A stretch of 64,000 nucleotides of DNA, taken from the NCBI RefSeq assembly GCF_004123845.1, contig NZ_NBDP01000036.1, positions 124,001 through 188,000 on the forward strand. Reading direction: 5' to 3'. How positions within the stretch are numbered: position 1 is the stretch's first letter; each line of letters begins with the position of its first letter. The position numbers were made by a program, and so were the translations under genes. This stretch comes from Allobosea sp. Tri-44 (lineage in GTDB: Bacteria; Pseudomonadota; Alphaproteobacteria; Rhizobiales; Beijerinckiaceae). The notes beneath the pieces are model-generated. The model was not told the DNA's origin. It saw only the letters and a program-made list of their open reading frames with translations, and made no database searches. Shown in pieces: positions 1 to 9,720 of the stretch.

Positions 1-1
1 C

Positions 2-184
2 TGGCTGCCACCCTGGCCAGAAGGCGCCAATGTGCGCCGAATCAAGGCGAGCGGCGCACCGACACGCGATGTCGGTATCCTCTGGTCGCGAAGTTCGAAG
101 CGGTTGCCGCTTATCCACGCCTTCATGGCCGAGGCAGTCAAGGCGATCCGTCTGAAGCATTCCCCTGGCGTACAGCCTGCGTAG
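2..184 (+). CDS. LysR-family regulator, C-terminal fragment (cut by window start)
   Basis: The reading frame is open from base 2 to a TAG at 182-184 and encodes about 60 residues. The segment RDVGILWSRSSKRLPLIHAF followed by an alanine- and lysine-rich helix is typical of the last helix of a LysR effector-binding domain, where the protein packs against the end of the second subdomain. The HTH and most of the effector domain lie outside the window, so neither the effector nor the target can be named. It runs toward the pxp genes but on the opposite strand, so it is not part of that operon. Family assignment is moderately sure. Confidence 0.6.
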   Translation, partial: WLPPWPEGANVRRIKASGAPTRDVGILWSRSSKRLPLIHAFMAEAVKAIRLKHSPGVQPA

Positions 185-409
185 AGACAGCCACGGCCCT
201 ACACTGCGGCGCTCGGGCGTCCGTGATGCCGGGCCGGGCCGGCCGAATGGAAGACTGCCGGTGTGTTCCTGGCGATGAGGGTCACACGGTCCGGCCGACT
301 GCATAGGCCAACGTCGGCGAAGCTCGCCTGCGCCTTGGCTAGGCCGGCCGCGATTGCACAGACAGGAAGCCGATGGCGATTATCCCGCTTCGCACATACT
401 CCGTGACGG

Positions 410-1435
410 TCAGATCGGTTTGTGGGCGTCGACCCAGCCATCGACGAGATTGAGGCTGAGCAGGAATTCAGAGCTGAAACGCTTGCGAACCAGCGGCTCG
501 ACTGGGATTGCCGCAGACAGGAAGGCCTGTTCCGCGGCCCGCGCTGCCACCGCCTCCGCATGCGTCGCGACGTGGAAGCGGAGCGAGGTCCCGGGCCGCG
601 CCTGGGCGAGACGCCCGAGGTCGGGACCGATGATCGTCGCGATTTTGGGATAGCCACCCGTCGACTGCCGGTCGGCCATCAACACGATTGGCTGGCCCTC
701 GCCCGGCACCTGGATCGCACCCATGGCGATGCCGTCGGAAGCGATGTTGTAGCCGAGGAGATGACTGAGCTTCGGCCCTTCCAGGAAGCAGGCCATGCGG
801 TCGCCGCGGGCTGAGATCGTCCAGGGGCCGGCGAGGAAGTCGGCGATCTGGTCCGGCGCGAAATAATCGTCCTGCGGGCCGAGAATGACGCGGATTGCCT
901 CGGCCGGCCGTTCCAGTAGCGGCGCGATGATCTGGCCCGTCTCGACCTCGGCGGGCGACGCTCCGCCAATCGCCAGGCGATCGCCGATCATGAGCCCCCG
1001 CCCTTCGATGCCGCCAATGCCGGTGCGGGTATGGGTCGCGGCCGAGCCGAGGACCTGCGGCACGTCAAAGCCGCCCGGCACAGCGAGATAGCACCATGCT
1101 CCGGCCTGGCCGGCTCGCAGCTTCAGCTTGGCACCCGGCTCGACCGCGACGACGACGGCCGGCGGTAACGCCTGGCCGTCGAGCGTCACTGCAAAGGAGC
1201 CGCCGGCGAGCGCGACCGCAACGGGGCCTCCTTCCGCCGTGACCTCGAGACCGCCGAGCGAGACCTCGATCGCGGCAGCGCAGGCAGGATTACCGAGGGC
1301 GCGGTTCGCGAGCGCATGGGCGAAAGGGTCCATCGGGCCCGCGCCGGTGACGCCGTAGCGCAGATAGCCATGGCGGCCGCCGTCCTGGATGGTAGAGCCC
1401 GGGCCGGCCGCAAGCACACGCAGCGCCGCGGTCAC
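410..1435 (-). CDS. pxpC: 5-oxoprolinase subunit PxpC (biotin-dependent carboxyltransferase family)
   Basis: 341 aa. PxpC belongs to the KipA/allophanate-hydrolase subunit 2 family and acts with PxpA and PxpB in ATP-dependent hydrolysis of 5-oxo-L-proline to glutamate in the cytoplasm. The N-terminus carries the family signature GPGSTIQDGGRHGYLRYGV and then GPMDPFAHALANRALGN, and the whole length matches the family. It starts with GTG at 1433-1435, which overlaps the TGA of pxpB (1432-1434), so the two are probably translationally coupled. It is the last gene of the minus-strand run. The family was once annotated as allophanate hydrolase or urea carboxylase-like, but the linked pxpA and pxpB favour 5-oxoprolinase. 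Confidence 0.9.
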   Translation of the reverse strand: MTAALRVLAAGPGSTIQDGGRHGYLRYGVTGAGPMDPFAHALANRALGNPACAAAIEVSLGGLEVTAEGGPVAVALAGGSFAVTLDGQALPPAVVVAVEPGAKLKLRAGQAGAWCYLAVPGGFDVPQVLGSAATHTRTGIGGIEGRGLMIGDRLAIGGASPAEVETGQIIAPLLERPAEAIRVILGPQDDYFAPDQIADFLAGPWTISARGDRMACFLEGPKLSHLLGYNIASDGIAMGAIQVPGEGQPIVLMADRQSTGGYPKIATIIGPDLGRLAQARPGTSLRFHVATHAEAVAARAAEQAFLSAAIPVEPLVRKRFSSEFLLSLNLVDGWVDAHKPI

Positions 1436-2166
1436 GCTGTCTGCCTCAGGGCGATGACCTCGCCCGACTCGGCGCGCGCGTCCAGCCTGGCGAAGGTCGC
1501 GACGTCGATCGGCTCGAAACGCAGGCTGTCGCCGGGCTCGATCAGGAAAGCGCTCGGGCGCTCCGGCGCATAGAGCCGTTCCGGCGTGCGCCCGACCACA
1601 TACCAGCCGGTCGGCATGGAGAATGTGGCGATGGCGCTCAAGCCCCCGCCGACGAGTACGACCTTCGTGTCATGCGGCGGGCGCGGCTTCGTCCGACGTG
1701 AGATCGCGATCTCCTCGGGCAGGCCGCCGAGATAGGTGAAGCCCGGCGCGAAGCCGTACATGTAGGCGCGATACGTAGCACCGGCATGGATCGCGACCGC
1801 CTCGGCGGCTGACAGGCCCATGATCGCCGCCATCTCGGCGAGATCCTCGCCATAGGGTTCGTCGTAGCAGCAGGGAAGCGTCCAAAGTGAGGCCGCGCGC
1901 GCGTGCGCCACCGGCGCGGCCAGGCGTTCCTCCACGAGTGCGACCAGAGCGTCCCGGCCGAGCCGCAGCGGATCATAGTGGATCATCAGGGAGCGATAGG
2001 TCGGGACCAGCTCGCGGACACCTTCAGGAGTGGCGGCCGCCAGCGCGGCGTCGAGGGCGAGCACGCGGTCACTGATTGCCGGGTCGACCTCCGTGCCGAA
2101 CTCGACGACCAACGCCGCCTCGCCGGCGTCGAGAAAGCGCGGGCGCAAGGGACACTCCGAGGTCAT
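1432..2166 (-). CDS. pxpB: 5-oxoprolinase subunit PxpB (KipI family)
   Basis: 244 aa, the usual length for PxpB/KipI. The N-terminal part contains FLDAGEAALVVEFGTEVDP and the middle the family signature YMYGFAPGFTYLGGLPEEI, followed by PRTKPRPPHDT-like residues close to the sequence seen across the family. It partners with PxpC, and with PxpA forms 5-oxoprolinase. Its ATG (2164-2166) overlaps the pxpA stop codon (2163-2165), and its own stop overlaps the pxpC GTG, so the three subunits form a tight translationally coupled block. KipI-type proteins in Bacillus also inhibit a sporulation kinase, but nothing here suggests that role. Confidence 0.9.
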   Translation of the reverse strand: MTSECPLRPRFLDAGEAALVVEFGTEVDPAISDRVLALDAALAAATPEGVRELVPTYRSLMIHYDPLRLGRDALVALVEERLAAPVAHARAASLWTLPCCYDEPYGEDLAEMAAIMGLSAAEAVAIHAGATYRAYMYGFAPGFTYLGGLPEEIAISRRTKPRPPHDTKVVLVGGGLSAIATFSMPTGWYVVGRTPERLYAPERPSAFLIEPGDSLRFEPIDVATFARLDARAESGEVIALRQTA

Positions 2167-2921
2167 GCGAAGGCTGCGAGCCGCACGCCCGCCTGTTCCA
2201 GCGCCCTGCGCACATGCCGCGCCATCGCGACGGCATGGCTGGAATCGCCGTGCACGCAGACCGAGTGCACCTTCGTCGGCAGGCGCCTGCCCGAGGCGGT
2301 GATGACGACGCCTTCCGTTACCATCTCGACGACGCGGCCGGCGGCTTCCTCCGGATCGGTGATCATGGCGCCGGGCTGGCTGCGGGCAATCAGCTGGCCC
2401 TGTTCGGTGTAGCCGCGATCGGCGAATATCTCCTGATGGACGGAAAGTCCGGCGGCTTCACCGGCGGCGACCTGCTCGGTCAAGGCTATCGCCAACAGCG
2501 CGAGGCCGGGATCGACCGCCTTGACGGCGCGCGCGATCGCATCGGCCACCGGGCGCTCTTCGCAGGCGATGTTGCCGAGCGCGCCATGTGGCTTGACGTA
2601 GGTGATGCGATGCCCGGCATAGACCGCGAGCGCCACCGCCGCGCCGACCTGATAGGCGACGAGGCGCTCGATCTCGCCGGTCGAGAACGGGATTCGCCGG
2701 CGCCCGAAACCCCAGAGATCAGGAAAGCCCGGATGGGCGCCGACCGCGACGCCGCGCTGATGCGCCACCGCGAAGGCCTTCGCCATGATCTCGGGGTCGC
2801 CGGCATGCAGTCCGCAGGCGACATTGGCCGAGGTGACGATGGCGAGCATGGCTTCGTCGTCGCCGCAGCTATAGGCACCGAAGCCTTCGCCAAGATCGGA
2901 GTTGAGATCGACGGACACCAT
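2163..2921 (-). CDS. pxpA: 5-oxoprolinase subunit PxpA (LamB/YcsF family)
   Basis: 252 aa from the ATG at 2921. I preferred this start to the upstream one at 2954 because family members begin almost directly with VDLNSDLGEGFGAY, which is here at residues 3-16. Other family motifs follow: SANVACGLHAGDP, GAHPGFPDLWGFGRR and the YVKPHGALGN segment. PxpA supplies part of the active site of 5-oxoprolinase, which hydrolyses pyroglutamate at the cost of ATP. It lies 69 nt downstream of livF on the same strand, so the ABC importer and the enzyme are probably one transcript. It overlaps pxpB by 4 nt. Confidence 0.92.
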   Translation of the reverse strand: MVSVDLNSDLGEGFGAYSCGDDEAMLAIVTSANVACGLHAGDPEIMAKAFAVAHQRGVAVGAHPGFPDLWGFGRRRIPFSTGEIERLVAYQVGAAVALAVYAGHRITYVKPHGALGNIACEERPVADAIARAVKAVDPGLALLAIALTEQVAAGEAAGLSVHQEIFADRGYTEQGQLIARSQPGAMITDPEEAAGRVVEMVTEGVVITASGRRLPTKVHSVCVHGDSSHAVAMARHVRRALEQAGVRLAAFA

Positions 2922-2990
2922 CGGAAATCCTCGCTGGCCGGATGGAACGGACACGGAGCGCGGCCCCGCCGGCCGGCGGAGCCGCCGCCA

Positions 2991-3687
<697 letters not shown>

Positions 3688-3698
<11 letters not shown>

Positions 3699-4422
3699 GG
3701 TGTCTCTCCCCCAGATAGGCGGTGATGACGGCGTCGTCGCGGACCACGTCCTTCGGCTTGCCCTCGGCCAGGACCTTGCCGAGATTGAGCACCACCGCGC
3801 GGTCGACCAGCGGCATCACGATCTCCATGACGTGCTCGACCATGATCACGGTGACGCCCTGGTCGCGGACCTTGCGGACGAGCTCGACGCCGAGGCGAGC
3901 CTCGCTCGGGGTGAGGCCGGTCATGACCTCGTCGAGCAGCAGGAGCTTCGGCTTCGTCGCGAGCGCGCGGGCGACTTCCAGCCGGCGCTTCTCCGGCGGG
4001 GTCAGGTCGCCGGCCGAAGCCTCGGTGCGGTGAGCTAGGCTGCAGAAGTCGAGCGTCTCGATGGCCGTCCGGCGTGCGGCGTGACTGCCGGGAACCTTGG
4101 CGAAGGCGCCCACCATCACATTGTCCAGGACGCTCATCGAGTCGAAGGAGCGCGGCACCTGGAAGGTGCGGGCGATGCCGAGCCGGCAGCGCGCCGGCGC
4201 CGGCAGCCCGGTGATGTCCTGGCCCTCGAAGAGGATGCGGCCCTCATTCGGCGGGAACGTTCCGGCGATGAGGTTGAACAATGTCGACTTGCCGGCGCCG
4301 TTGGGGCCGATCAGGCCGAGCATCTCGCCGCGGTGGACGGTCATCGACACGTTGGAATTGGCGACGAGGCCGCCGAAGCGCCGCGTCACATTGGCGACGG
4401 TCAGCAGGGTGTCCGTGCTCAT
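3688..4422 (-). CDS. livG: branched-chain-type ABC transporter ATP-binding protein LivG
   Basis: 244 aa. Walker A GPNGAGKSTLF is near residue 38. The segment ITGLPAPARCRLGIARTFQ is the characteristic LivG extension. The usual LSGGQ loop is altered: LTPPEKRRLEVAR stands where the signature is expected, a variant seen in this subgroup. Walker B is LLLLDEVMTGLT, with E following D. It pairs with LivF in the ATPase heterodimer. Its start overlaps the livM stop (ATGA), and its end overlaps livF. Confidence 0.92.
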
Positions 4423-5429
4423 GAACGTGCCTCCGCCTTGGGCTTGCGCCGAAACAGGCTGAGGAGGCCCTCTGGCTTGGCCAGCGAGACGAGCATGATC
4501 AGCCCGCCATAGATGATCAGATCGATGCCGGAGCCGGAGCCGCCAAGATAGGATCGGGTGATCTCGGTCAGCGGGATCAGGATGGCGGCGCCGACGACAG
4601 GCCCCCAGAGCGTGCCGATGCCGCCGAGCACCGCCGGGAGCGCGAAGAGCAGCGAGAAGCGGAAGCTCATCACGCTTTCGGGGTCGATATAGGCGAGGAA
4701 GCTCGCATAGAAGCTGCCGCCGACCGCCGTGAAAAAGGCCGAGACCGCCGCCGCCGCCATCTTCGAGTGGAATATCTCGACGCCGAGGCTTTCGGCCGCC
4801 TCAGGATTGTCCTTGACCGCCCGCCACCAATAGCCCCAGCGCGAGCCCTCGATCAGGAAGGTCACGAACCAGGTGATGGCGAGCAGGCCGAGGGCAAGGT
4901 GAACGTAGGGCACCTTGTCGCGGGCGAACTGCAGGGTCCACCAGCTATCGGAACCGAACGGCCACTGGATGCCGAGCGCACCGCCGACGAAATCCCAATT
5001 GTGGACGAGCACGAGCCCGATCTCGGCGATGACGATCGTCGCGATCGAGAAATAATGGCCTTTGAGGCGGAAGCAGGGATAGCCGAGCAAGAGCGCGATC
5101 GCCGCCGAGAGCACGCCGCCGACCAGCATGCCGCCCCAGGGCACGACGCCATAGGTCACGAACAGGACCGAGGTCGCATAGGCGCCGATGCCGAAATAGA
5201 GCGCGTGGCCGAGCGAGATCTGGCCGCAATAGCCGCCGAGGATGTTCCAGCTCTGCGAGACCGCGGCATAGAGCAAGGTCAGCACCAGGACGTTCTGAAG
5301 GTAGACGTCCCTGACCAGGAACGGGATCAGGGCGATCGCCGCGAAGACAGCCGCGGCAACGAGAAGCTGGTTGCGGCGCCGCGGCAGCAGGCCGGTGGCG
5401 GGCGGGAAAGGCAGCACATCCGTCGTCAT
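4419..5429 (-). CDS. livM: branched-chain-type ABC transporter permease LivM
   Basis: 336 aa from the ATG at 5427-5429 (MTTDVLPFPP). The open frame extends upstream to 5879, but that part lies inside livH and has an arginine-rich shadow composition, so it was excluded. The protein is a multi-helix inner-membrane permease. The family motif GQISLGHALYFGIGAYATS is near residue 80, and a helix-rich C-terminus ends in YGGLIMLVSLAKPEGL. It follows livH by 2 nt and overlaps livG by 4 nt. The ligand cannot be read from the permease itself. Confidence 0.92.
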   Translation of the reverse strand: MTTDVLPFPPATGLLPRRRNQLLVAAAVFAAIALIPFLVRDVYLQNVLVLTLLYAAVSQSWNILGGYCGQISLGHALYFGIGAYATSVLFVTYGVVPWGGMLVGGVLSAAIALLLGYPCFRLKGHYFSIATIVIAEIGLVLVHNWDFVGGALGIQWPFGSDSWWTLQFARDKVPYVHLALGLLAITWFVTFLIEGSRWGYWWRAVKDNPEAAESLGVEIFHSKMAAAAVSAFFTAVGGSFYASFLAYIDPESVMSFRFSLLFALPAVLGGIGTLWGPVVGAAILIPLTEITRSYLGGSGSGIDLIIYGGLIMLVSLAKPEGLLSLFRRKPKAEARS

Positions 5430-5431
5430 GA

Positions 5432-6310
5432 TCAGAGCTTTCCGAACAGGCCGCTCGGCCGGATGAAGACGATGCCCAGATAGAGCGTGTAGATGCCGAT
5501 CGACTTCATCGCCGGCGGCAGCAGCGCCGCGGTGAGGGCCTCGACCAGGCCGACGATGACGCCGGCGGCGAGCGCCCCGAAGACGCTGCCGAAGCCGCCG
5601 AGCGCGACCGTGACATAGGCGATCAGGCCGAAGGTCGCACCGACCTGGGGATGAATGTAGTAGAAGATCGCGAGCACCGCGCCGGCAAGGCCGACGAGCG
5701 CGGCGCCGAGCCCCCAGCCGAGCGCGAAGACGCGGTTGCGGTCGATGCCGACCAGCGCCACCGCGCCCTGGTCCTCGCGGGTCGCTTCCAGGGCCTTGCC
5801 GAAATCGGTGCGCGACATCAGCAGATAGAGCCCGCCGAAAGCGGCGATCGAGACCAGCCCGCCGAAGATCTGCGGCCAAGGCAGAAAGACGCCGGCGAGG
5901 TTGAGCGTCTTGCCGCCGAGCCAGGAGTTGCCGATGCTGCGATAGTCCGGTGTCAGGAAGTACTGAGCGGCACCCTGCATCAGCGTCGCCAGCCCGAAGG
6001 TGGCGAAGATTTGCACCATGCCCTGATTGGCCTTGGCGCGCATGGCGAAGCGCACCACGCCGAGATAGGCCGCCGCACCGACCACGAAGAGTGCGGCGGC
6101 CGCGACCGGCACGAGCAGGACCGGGTCGATCGCGGTGAACAGGAACATCCCGAAGACGACGTACATCGCCGTCATCAGGAACTCGCCATGAGCGAAGTTC
6201 ACGACGTCCATCAGGCCGAATATGAGCGAGAGGCCAACCGCGATCAGGGCGTAGATCAGCCCCATCAGCAGGCCGCTCGCAAGCACCTGAAGCAGGGCTT
6301 GCGTCGTCAT
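5432..6310 (-). CDS. livH: branched-chain-type ABC transporter permease LivH
   Basis: 292 aa inner-membrane permease. Residues 13-45 hold the family signature LMGLIYALIAVGLSLIFGLM followed by DVVNFAHGEFLM. The EAA-like loop VVARA/ALGGFGSVFGALAAG lies in the second half, and the C-terminus ends in PSGLFGKL, as is usual for LivH. Length is standard. The gene lies 26 nt downstream of the periplasmic binding protein gene and 2 nt upstream of livM. Confidence 0.92.
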   Translation of the reverse strand: MTTQALLQVLASGLLMGLIYALIAVGLSLIFGLMDVVNFAHGEFLMTAMYVVFGMFLFTAIDPVLLVPVAAAALFVVGAAAYLGVVRFAMRAKANQGMVQIFATFGLATLMQGAAQYFLTPDYRSIGNSWLGGKTLNLAGVFLPWPQIFGGLVSIAAFGGLYLLMSRTDFGKALEATREDQGAVALVGIDRNRVFALGWGLGAALVGLAGAVLAIFYYIHPQVGATFGLIAYVTVALGGFGSVFGALAAGVIVGLVEALTAALLPPAMKSIGIYTLYLGIVFIRPSGLFGKL

Positions 6311-6336
6311 GGCGAAATTCCTTCCAGTGCTGCGGT

Positions 6337-7596
6337 TCAGCCGTTCATCGGCCAGATCGCGTCCGCGATCGCCACGTCGCTCGGGAAGATCGTCACGAAC
6401 TTGTTGCCGACATACTGCAGCAGCACCGGGCTGGCATCGGCGTTCTGTCCGTCCGCGCCGTATTTCACGCGCGACCAGGGCATGATCGTGCTGGTGCCCG
6501 GGATGTCGGTCGCGGCAATCGCATCGCGCACCTTGGGACCTTCAAGGGAGCCGGCGCGGTCTATCGCCTCGGCGAGCAGGAGCATTCCCATGAACTGCCG
6601 CGAGGTGTTGTCGTTCAGGTCGCGGTTCGAGCGAGCCTTGAACATCTCGTTCACCTTGGCGATGAACGGGCGCTTCGCCGCCAGATCGAGCGAGAAACTG
6701 GCGCGGGTGATCGCGCCCTTCAGCTTGTCGCCGACCGCGTCATAGGTCACCTGTTCGGAGAAGCCGCTCGCCTGTGCCACCAGGTTCTTCGGCTTGTAGC
6801 CGAGCTCGGCCGTGGTCTTCACCAGCAGCATGGCGTCGGTGGTATAGCTCGAGGGCATGAGCACGTCGGCATCGGCCGATTTGAGCTGCTGGACCTCGGC
6901 GGTCAGCGAGGGTGAGTTGGTCTTGTATTTAATGTCCGCCGCGATCTTGTAACCGCGGTCGTTGGCGAGCTTGCGCTGCGTGTTCGAGGAATCGACACCG
7001 AAGATCGTGTCCTCGAAGAACAGCGCGACCGTGTCGATCTTCTTGCCCTTCTTCTTCTGCGCGTCGAAGAAATCGAACATCGCGGCCGAGAACATCTCGT
7101 CCTGCGCAGCCGGGCGGAAGAAGAACTTCATGCCGCGCTTCTGCAGGCTCGGCGATGAGGAGTCCGCACACAGGAACGGCACGCCATAGCGCTCCGTCAC
7201 GGCGCTGACCGTGGCCGAAACGGAAGACTGGTAGCAGCCGATGATGGCCGAGACCTTCTCCTGCGTGATCAGGCGCTCGGCTTCGGCCCTGCCTTTTTGC
7301 GGGTCGGCCTGGTGATCGGCGAAGACGAGGCGGACCTTGGCGCCGCCGAGCGCGGTCAGGCCTGCGCCCTTGGCGGCCACCAGATCGAGCGCATGATCGT
7401 TGTTGATGATGTCGAGCGCGGTCTCGAAGGCGTGGCGCGCATCGATGCCGACCTGCGCGCTGGCGCCGGACATCGGGTAGATGACGCCGATCGTCACCTC
7501 CTTGGGCGCCTGGGCGAGCGCGGCGTTGCGCGGATAGGCGACGGCGGCCGCGGCAACGGTCGATGCACCTGCCAGGAGCAGTTCTCTACGATTCAT
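6337..7596 (-). CDS. ABC transporter periplasmic substrate-binding protein (Peripla_BP_6, LivK/urea-type)
   Basis: 419 aa from the ATG at 7596. Earlier in-frame starts would place coding sequence before the signal peptide. The N-terminus MNRRELLLAGASTVAAAAVA is a signal sequence with a twin-arginine-like RR pair, and cleavage is likely after ALA near residue 28. The mature part opens with EVTIGVIYPMSG, the family hallmark, and contains VSAIIGCYQSS and YGVPFLCADSSSPSL, with a two-lobed layout. It delivers the ligand to LivHMGF encoded directly downstream. Family members bind amino acids, amides, urea or carboxylates. The linked 5-oxoprolinase and DUF1445 genes point to 5-oxoproline or a glutamate derivative, an inference. 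Confidence 0.88.
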   Translation of the reverse strand: MNRRELLLAGASTVAAAAVAYPRNAALAQAPKEVTIGVIYPMSGASAQVGIDARHAFETALDIINNDHALDLVAAKGAGLTALGGAKVRLVFADHQADPQKGRAEAERLITQEKVSAIIGCYQSSVSATVSAVTERYGVPFLCADSSSPSLQKRGMKFFFRPAAQDEMFSAAMFDFFDAQKKKGKKIDTVALFFEDTIFGVDSSNTQRKLANDRGYKIAADIKYKTNSPSLTAEVQQLKSADADVLMPSSYTTDAMLLVKTTAELGYKPKNLVAQASGFSEQVTYDAVGDKLKGAITRASFSLDLAAKRPFIAKVNEMFKARSNRDLNDNTSRQFMGMLLLAEAIDRAGSLEGPKVRDAIAATDIPGTSTIMPWSRVKYGADGQNADASPVLLQYVGNKFVTIFPSDVAIADAIWPMNG

Positions 7597-7664
7597 GGTG
7601 ACCCCTCTTTGCTGTGTTGTGATGGCTGCGCGGCTCTTTGCGGCCGGCAGGTCGAAGAACCGTT

Positions 7665-8495
7665 TCAGATGACGGCAAACTCCGTGTTGCGGCGATCGGT
7701 TACGAGCATGCACCCGGGCGCATGCGTGATAGCGAAGACCGGCTTCACCTTGGCGATGACCGATTGCGGCGTGACTCCGCAGGCCCAGAACACCGGGACT
7801 TCGTCCGGCAGCACCTCGACAGCATCGCCATAGTCGGGCTGCGAAACGTCGCAGATGCCGATCAGCGCAGGATCGCCGATATGGACGGGCGCGCCGTGCA
7901 CCGCGGGAAAGCGCGAGGTGATCTGGATGGCGCGGATCGCATGCGCCGCCTTCAGCGGGCGCATCGAGACCACCATCGGGCCCTCGAAACGGCCGGCCGG
8001 GGCGCAGGGAATACTGGTGCGAAACATCGGCACGCGAATGCCGCGCTCGACATGGCGCAGCGGGATGCCCTCCTGCAGCAGGGCCTCCTCGAAGGAGAGC
8101 GAGCAGCCGATCACGAAGGAGACGAGATCGTCGCGCCAGTATTCACTGACGTCACCGATCTCGGAGATCAACTCGCCGTTCCGCCAGACGCGATATCCCG
8201 GGAAATCGGTGCGGATATCGAGGTCCTCGCCGAGTGCCGGAACCTTCGGGCTGCCGACGTCGGACACGCCGATGATCGGGCACGGACGCGGATTGGCCTG
8301 GCAGAAGCGCAGGAAATCGGTGGCGAGATCAGCCGGTAGGATCGCAAGATTCCCCTGTACGAAGCCCGGCGCCAATCCCGATGTCGTACCCGCCAGCGAG
8401 CCGTCGCGACAGGCAAGCCGGATAGCGCGCGCCGAAGCCGCATCGCCGATCATATCCGGGTCACACCATGCTGCGAGGGTGCTTGCCTGTTTCAT
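7665..8495 (-). CDS. DUF1445 protein, D-glutamate cyclase / putative hydro-lyase family
   Basis: 276 aa from the ATG at 8495 ([10 protein letters not shown]). The frame remains open to 8543, but that extension looks unlike the family. Recognisable family segments are [47 protein letters not shown] and the C-terminal [13 protein letters not shown] followed by [10 protein letters not shown]. The mitochondrial homologue domain forms 5-oxo-D-proline from D-glutamate. Bacterial members are mostly annotated as putative hydro-lyases. It is the first gene of the minus-strand run and ends 68 nt before the binding-protein start. Linkage to 5-oxoprolinase supports a role in glutamate/5-oxoproline chemistry, but the stereochemical preference here is unknown. 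Confidence 0.85.
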   Translation of the reverse strand: MKQASTLAAWCDPDMIGDAASARAIRLACRDGSLAGTTSGLAPGFVQGNLAILPADLATDFLRFCQANPRPCPIIGVSDVGSPKVPALGEDLDIRTDFPGYRVWRNGELISEIGDVSEYWRDDLVSFVIGCSLSFEEALLQEGIPLRHVERGIRVPMFRTSIPCAPAGRFEGPMVVSMRPLKAAHAIRAIQITSRFPAVHGAPVHIGDPALIGICDVSQPDYGDAVEVLPDEVPVFWACGVTPQSVIAKVKPVFAITHAPGCMLVTDRRNTEFAVI

Positions 8496-8529
8496 CGCGC
8501 CTGAGTTTCGATCGCGCCGCTGGTGACGA

Positions 8530-8601
8530 CACAATGGACGCATTCCTTAGCCGGCTCGTCCAATCGTGAATTGGGATGGGTCACAATAAGATTCCATTGT
8601 G
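8530..8601. promoter_or_regulatory. operator-like inverted repeats upstream of the DUF1445-liv-pxp operon
   Basis: Three related motifs sit just upstream of the operon: CACAAT at 8530-8535, the palindrome CCAAT-N5-ATTGG at 8560-8574, and the perfect inverted repeat CACAAT-N8-ATTGTG at 8582-8601. A cluster of symmetric sites at the head of an operon is what a dimeric repressor or activator would use. The regulator is not known. The adjacent LysR pseudogene may once have been it. Confidence 0.4.
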
Positions 8602-8788
8602 CAACCAGGCGCCCCCGGCCGCACGATGTCCTGACGGCGGAGGGCACCGGCGATACGCAAATCTCGCATGCAGCCGATGAGGCAAGGTCCAGTCTGAGGC
8701 CTCGGGCCTGAAACCAGAAATGCGTTTCCCTGTTTTCAGGTTTAAGAAGAACTGCAAGCCGTCCGACGCGGCTTCGAGACGTTCTGGG

Positions 8789-9720
8789 TCACTCACGCCG
8801 GCGCCGGAGCCTCGTAGGCGCCGCGACCTCCTGGGCGAAATCGGCCAAGGGTCGCGCGAGGCTGCCGCTCAGCGTGAGTGGGAAGGCGGCCATGCAGACC
8901 AGGTCCGGCAGCCGCAGTGCCGTTTCGATGGTGCGCAGCCGCCCTTCCCTCAGCTCCTTCTGGACCACGATCGGCGGGATCAAGCTCAGGCCGATCCGGT
9001 CCAGCGTCATCTGGACGATCGTGGTCAGCGAGGAATTGCCGAAGATGCGCGGCGGCGGCAGGCTGGGATCGTCCAGCGTCTCGCGCAGCCGCGGATAGGG
9101 CGCGGTCGCCTTCGGATACGTGATGATCGGGAAGTTGCGAATCCCGGCGATGCTCAGCGGCTCCTCGCCGAGGGCCAGATCGGGCGAGGCGATCACGGCG
9201 AGCGGATAGGCGCAGAGATCGCAGCTCGCCATGGTGAGGTCGTCGACCGGGCCCAGCAGGAAGGCGAGGTCGAGGTCGCCGCGGGCCAGGAGCTCGCGCA
9301 TCACCGGTCGATGACGATATTGGGATAGACCGCGCGGGCGCGTTCCATGAACCGGCTGAGCCAAGTCCGGGCGATTGTCTCCGAGACGCTCAGCCGCAGA
9401 ACGAGGCCAGGGATGGTGCGGAACGCCCGCCGAGGCGTGTACTATCATTGAGCTGCGATGGCGCTTACGATAGATGGCGAGCGCCCGCTCCCTGGAAGCG
9501 ATTTCGGTACGCAGCTGGCGCATCTCGCCATCCCGATTACAGAAGCCTCGTGCGCCGGCGCTCTCGATGCGGCGATCCGGAGCTCCGCCTTGACGTGAGA
9601 CAGACTGCGTTCTTGGGCTCGATCCTGATGCGCACAAGAATGTCGCGGAGGGGCCTTAAGCGCGGCCGCAATCTGGCCGATCTCGTTCCTGCGATGCTGC
9701 TTCGGGATCGCGGTTTTGAG
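8789..9720 (-). pseudogene. LysR-family regulator broken by several frameshifts
   Basis: The effector domain is open from about 9300 down to the stop at 8789 and reads well (VMRELLARGDLDLAFLLGPV, then GNSSLTTIVQMTLDRIGLSL). Just upstream, at about 9302-9410, a different minus-strand frame encodes LRLSVSETIARTWLSRFMER and RAVYPNIVIDR before a stop, which is the expected start of the same domain. Further upstream (about 9440-9580) the first frame returns with GARGF, the region after an HTH, and an HTH recognition-helix-like SLSHVKAELRI appears in yet another frame near 9585. At least three frame changes are needed to rebuild the gene, so it cannot make a normal regulator. It sits between the liv/pxp operon, which it may once have controlled, and the transposon. 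Confidence 0.8.
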
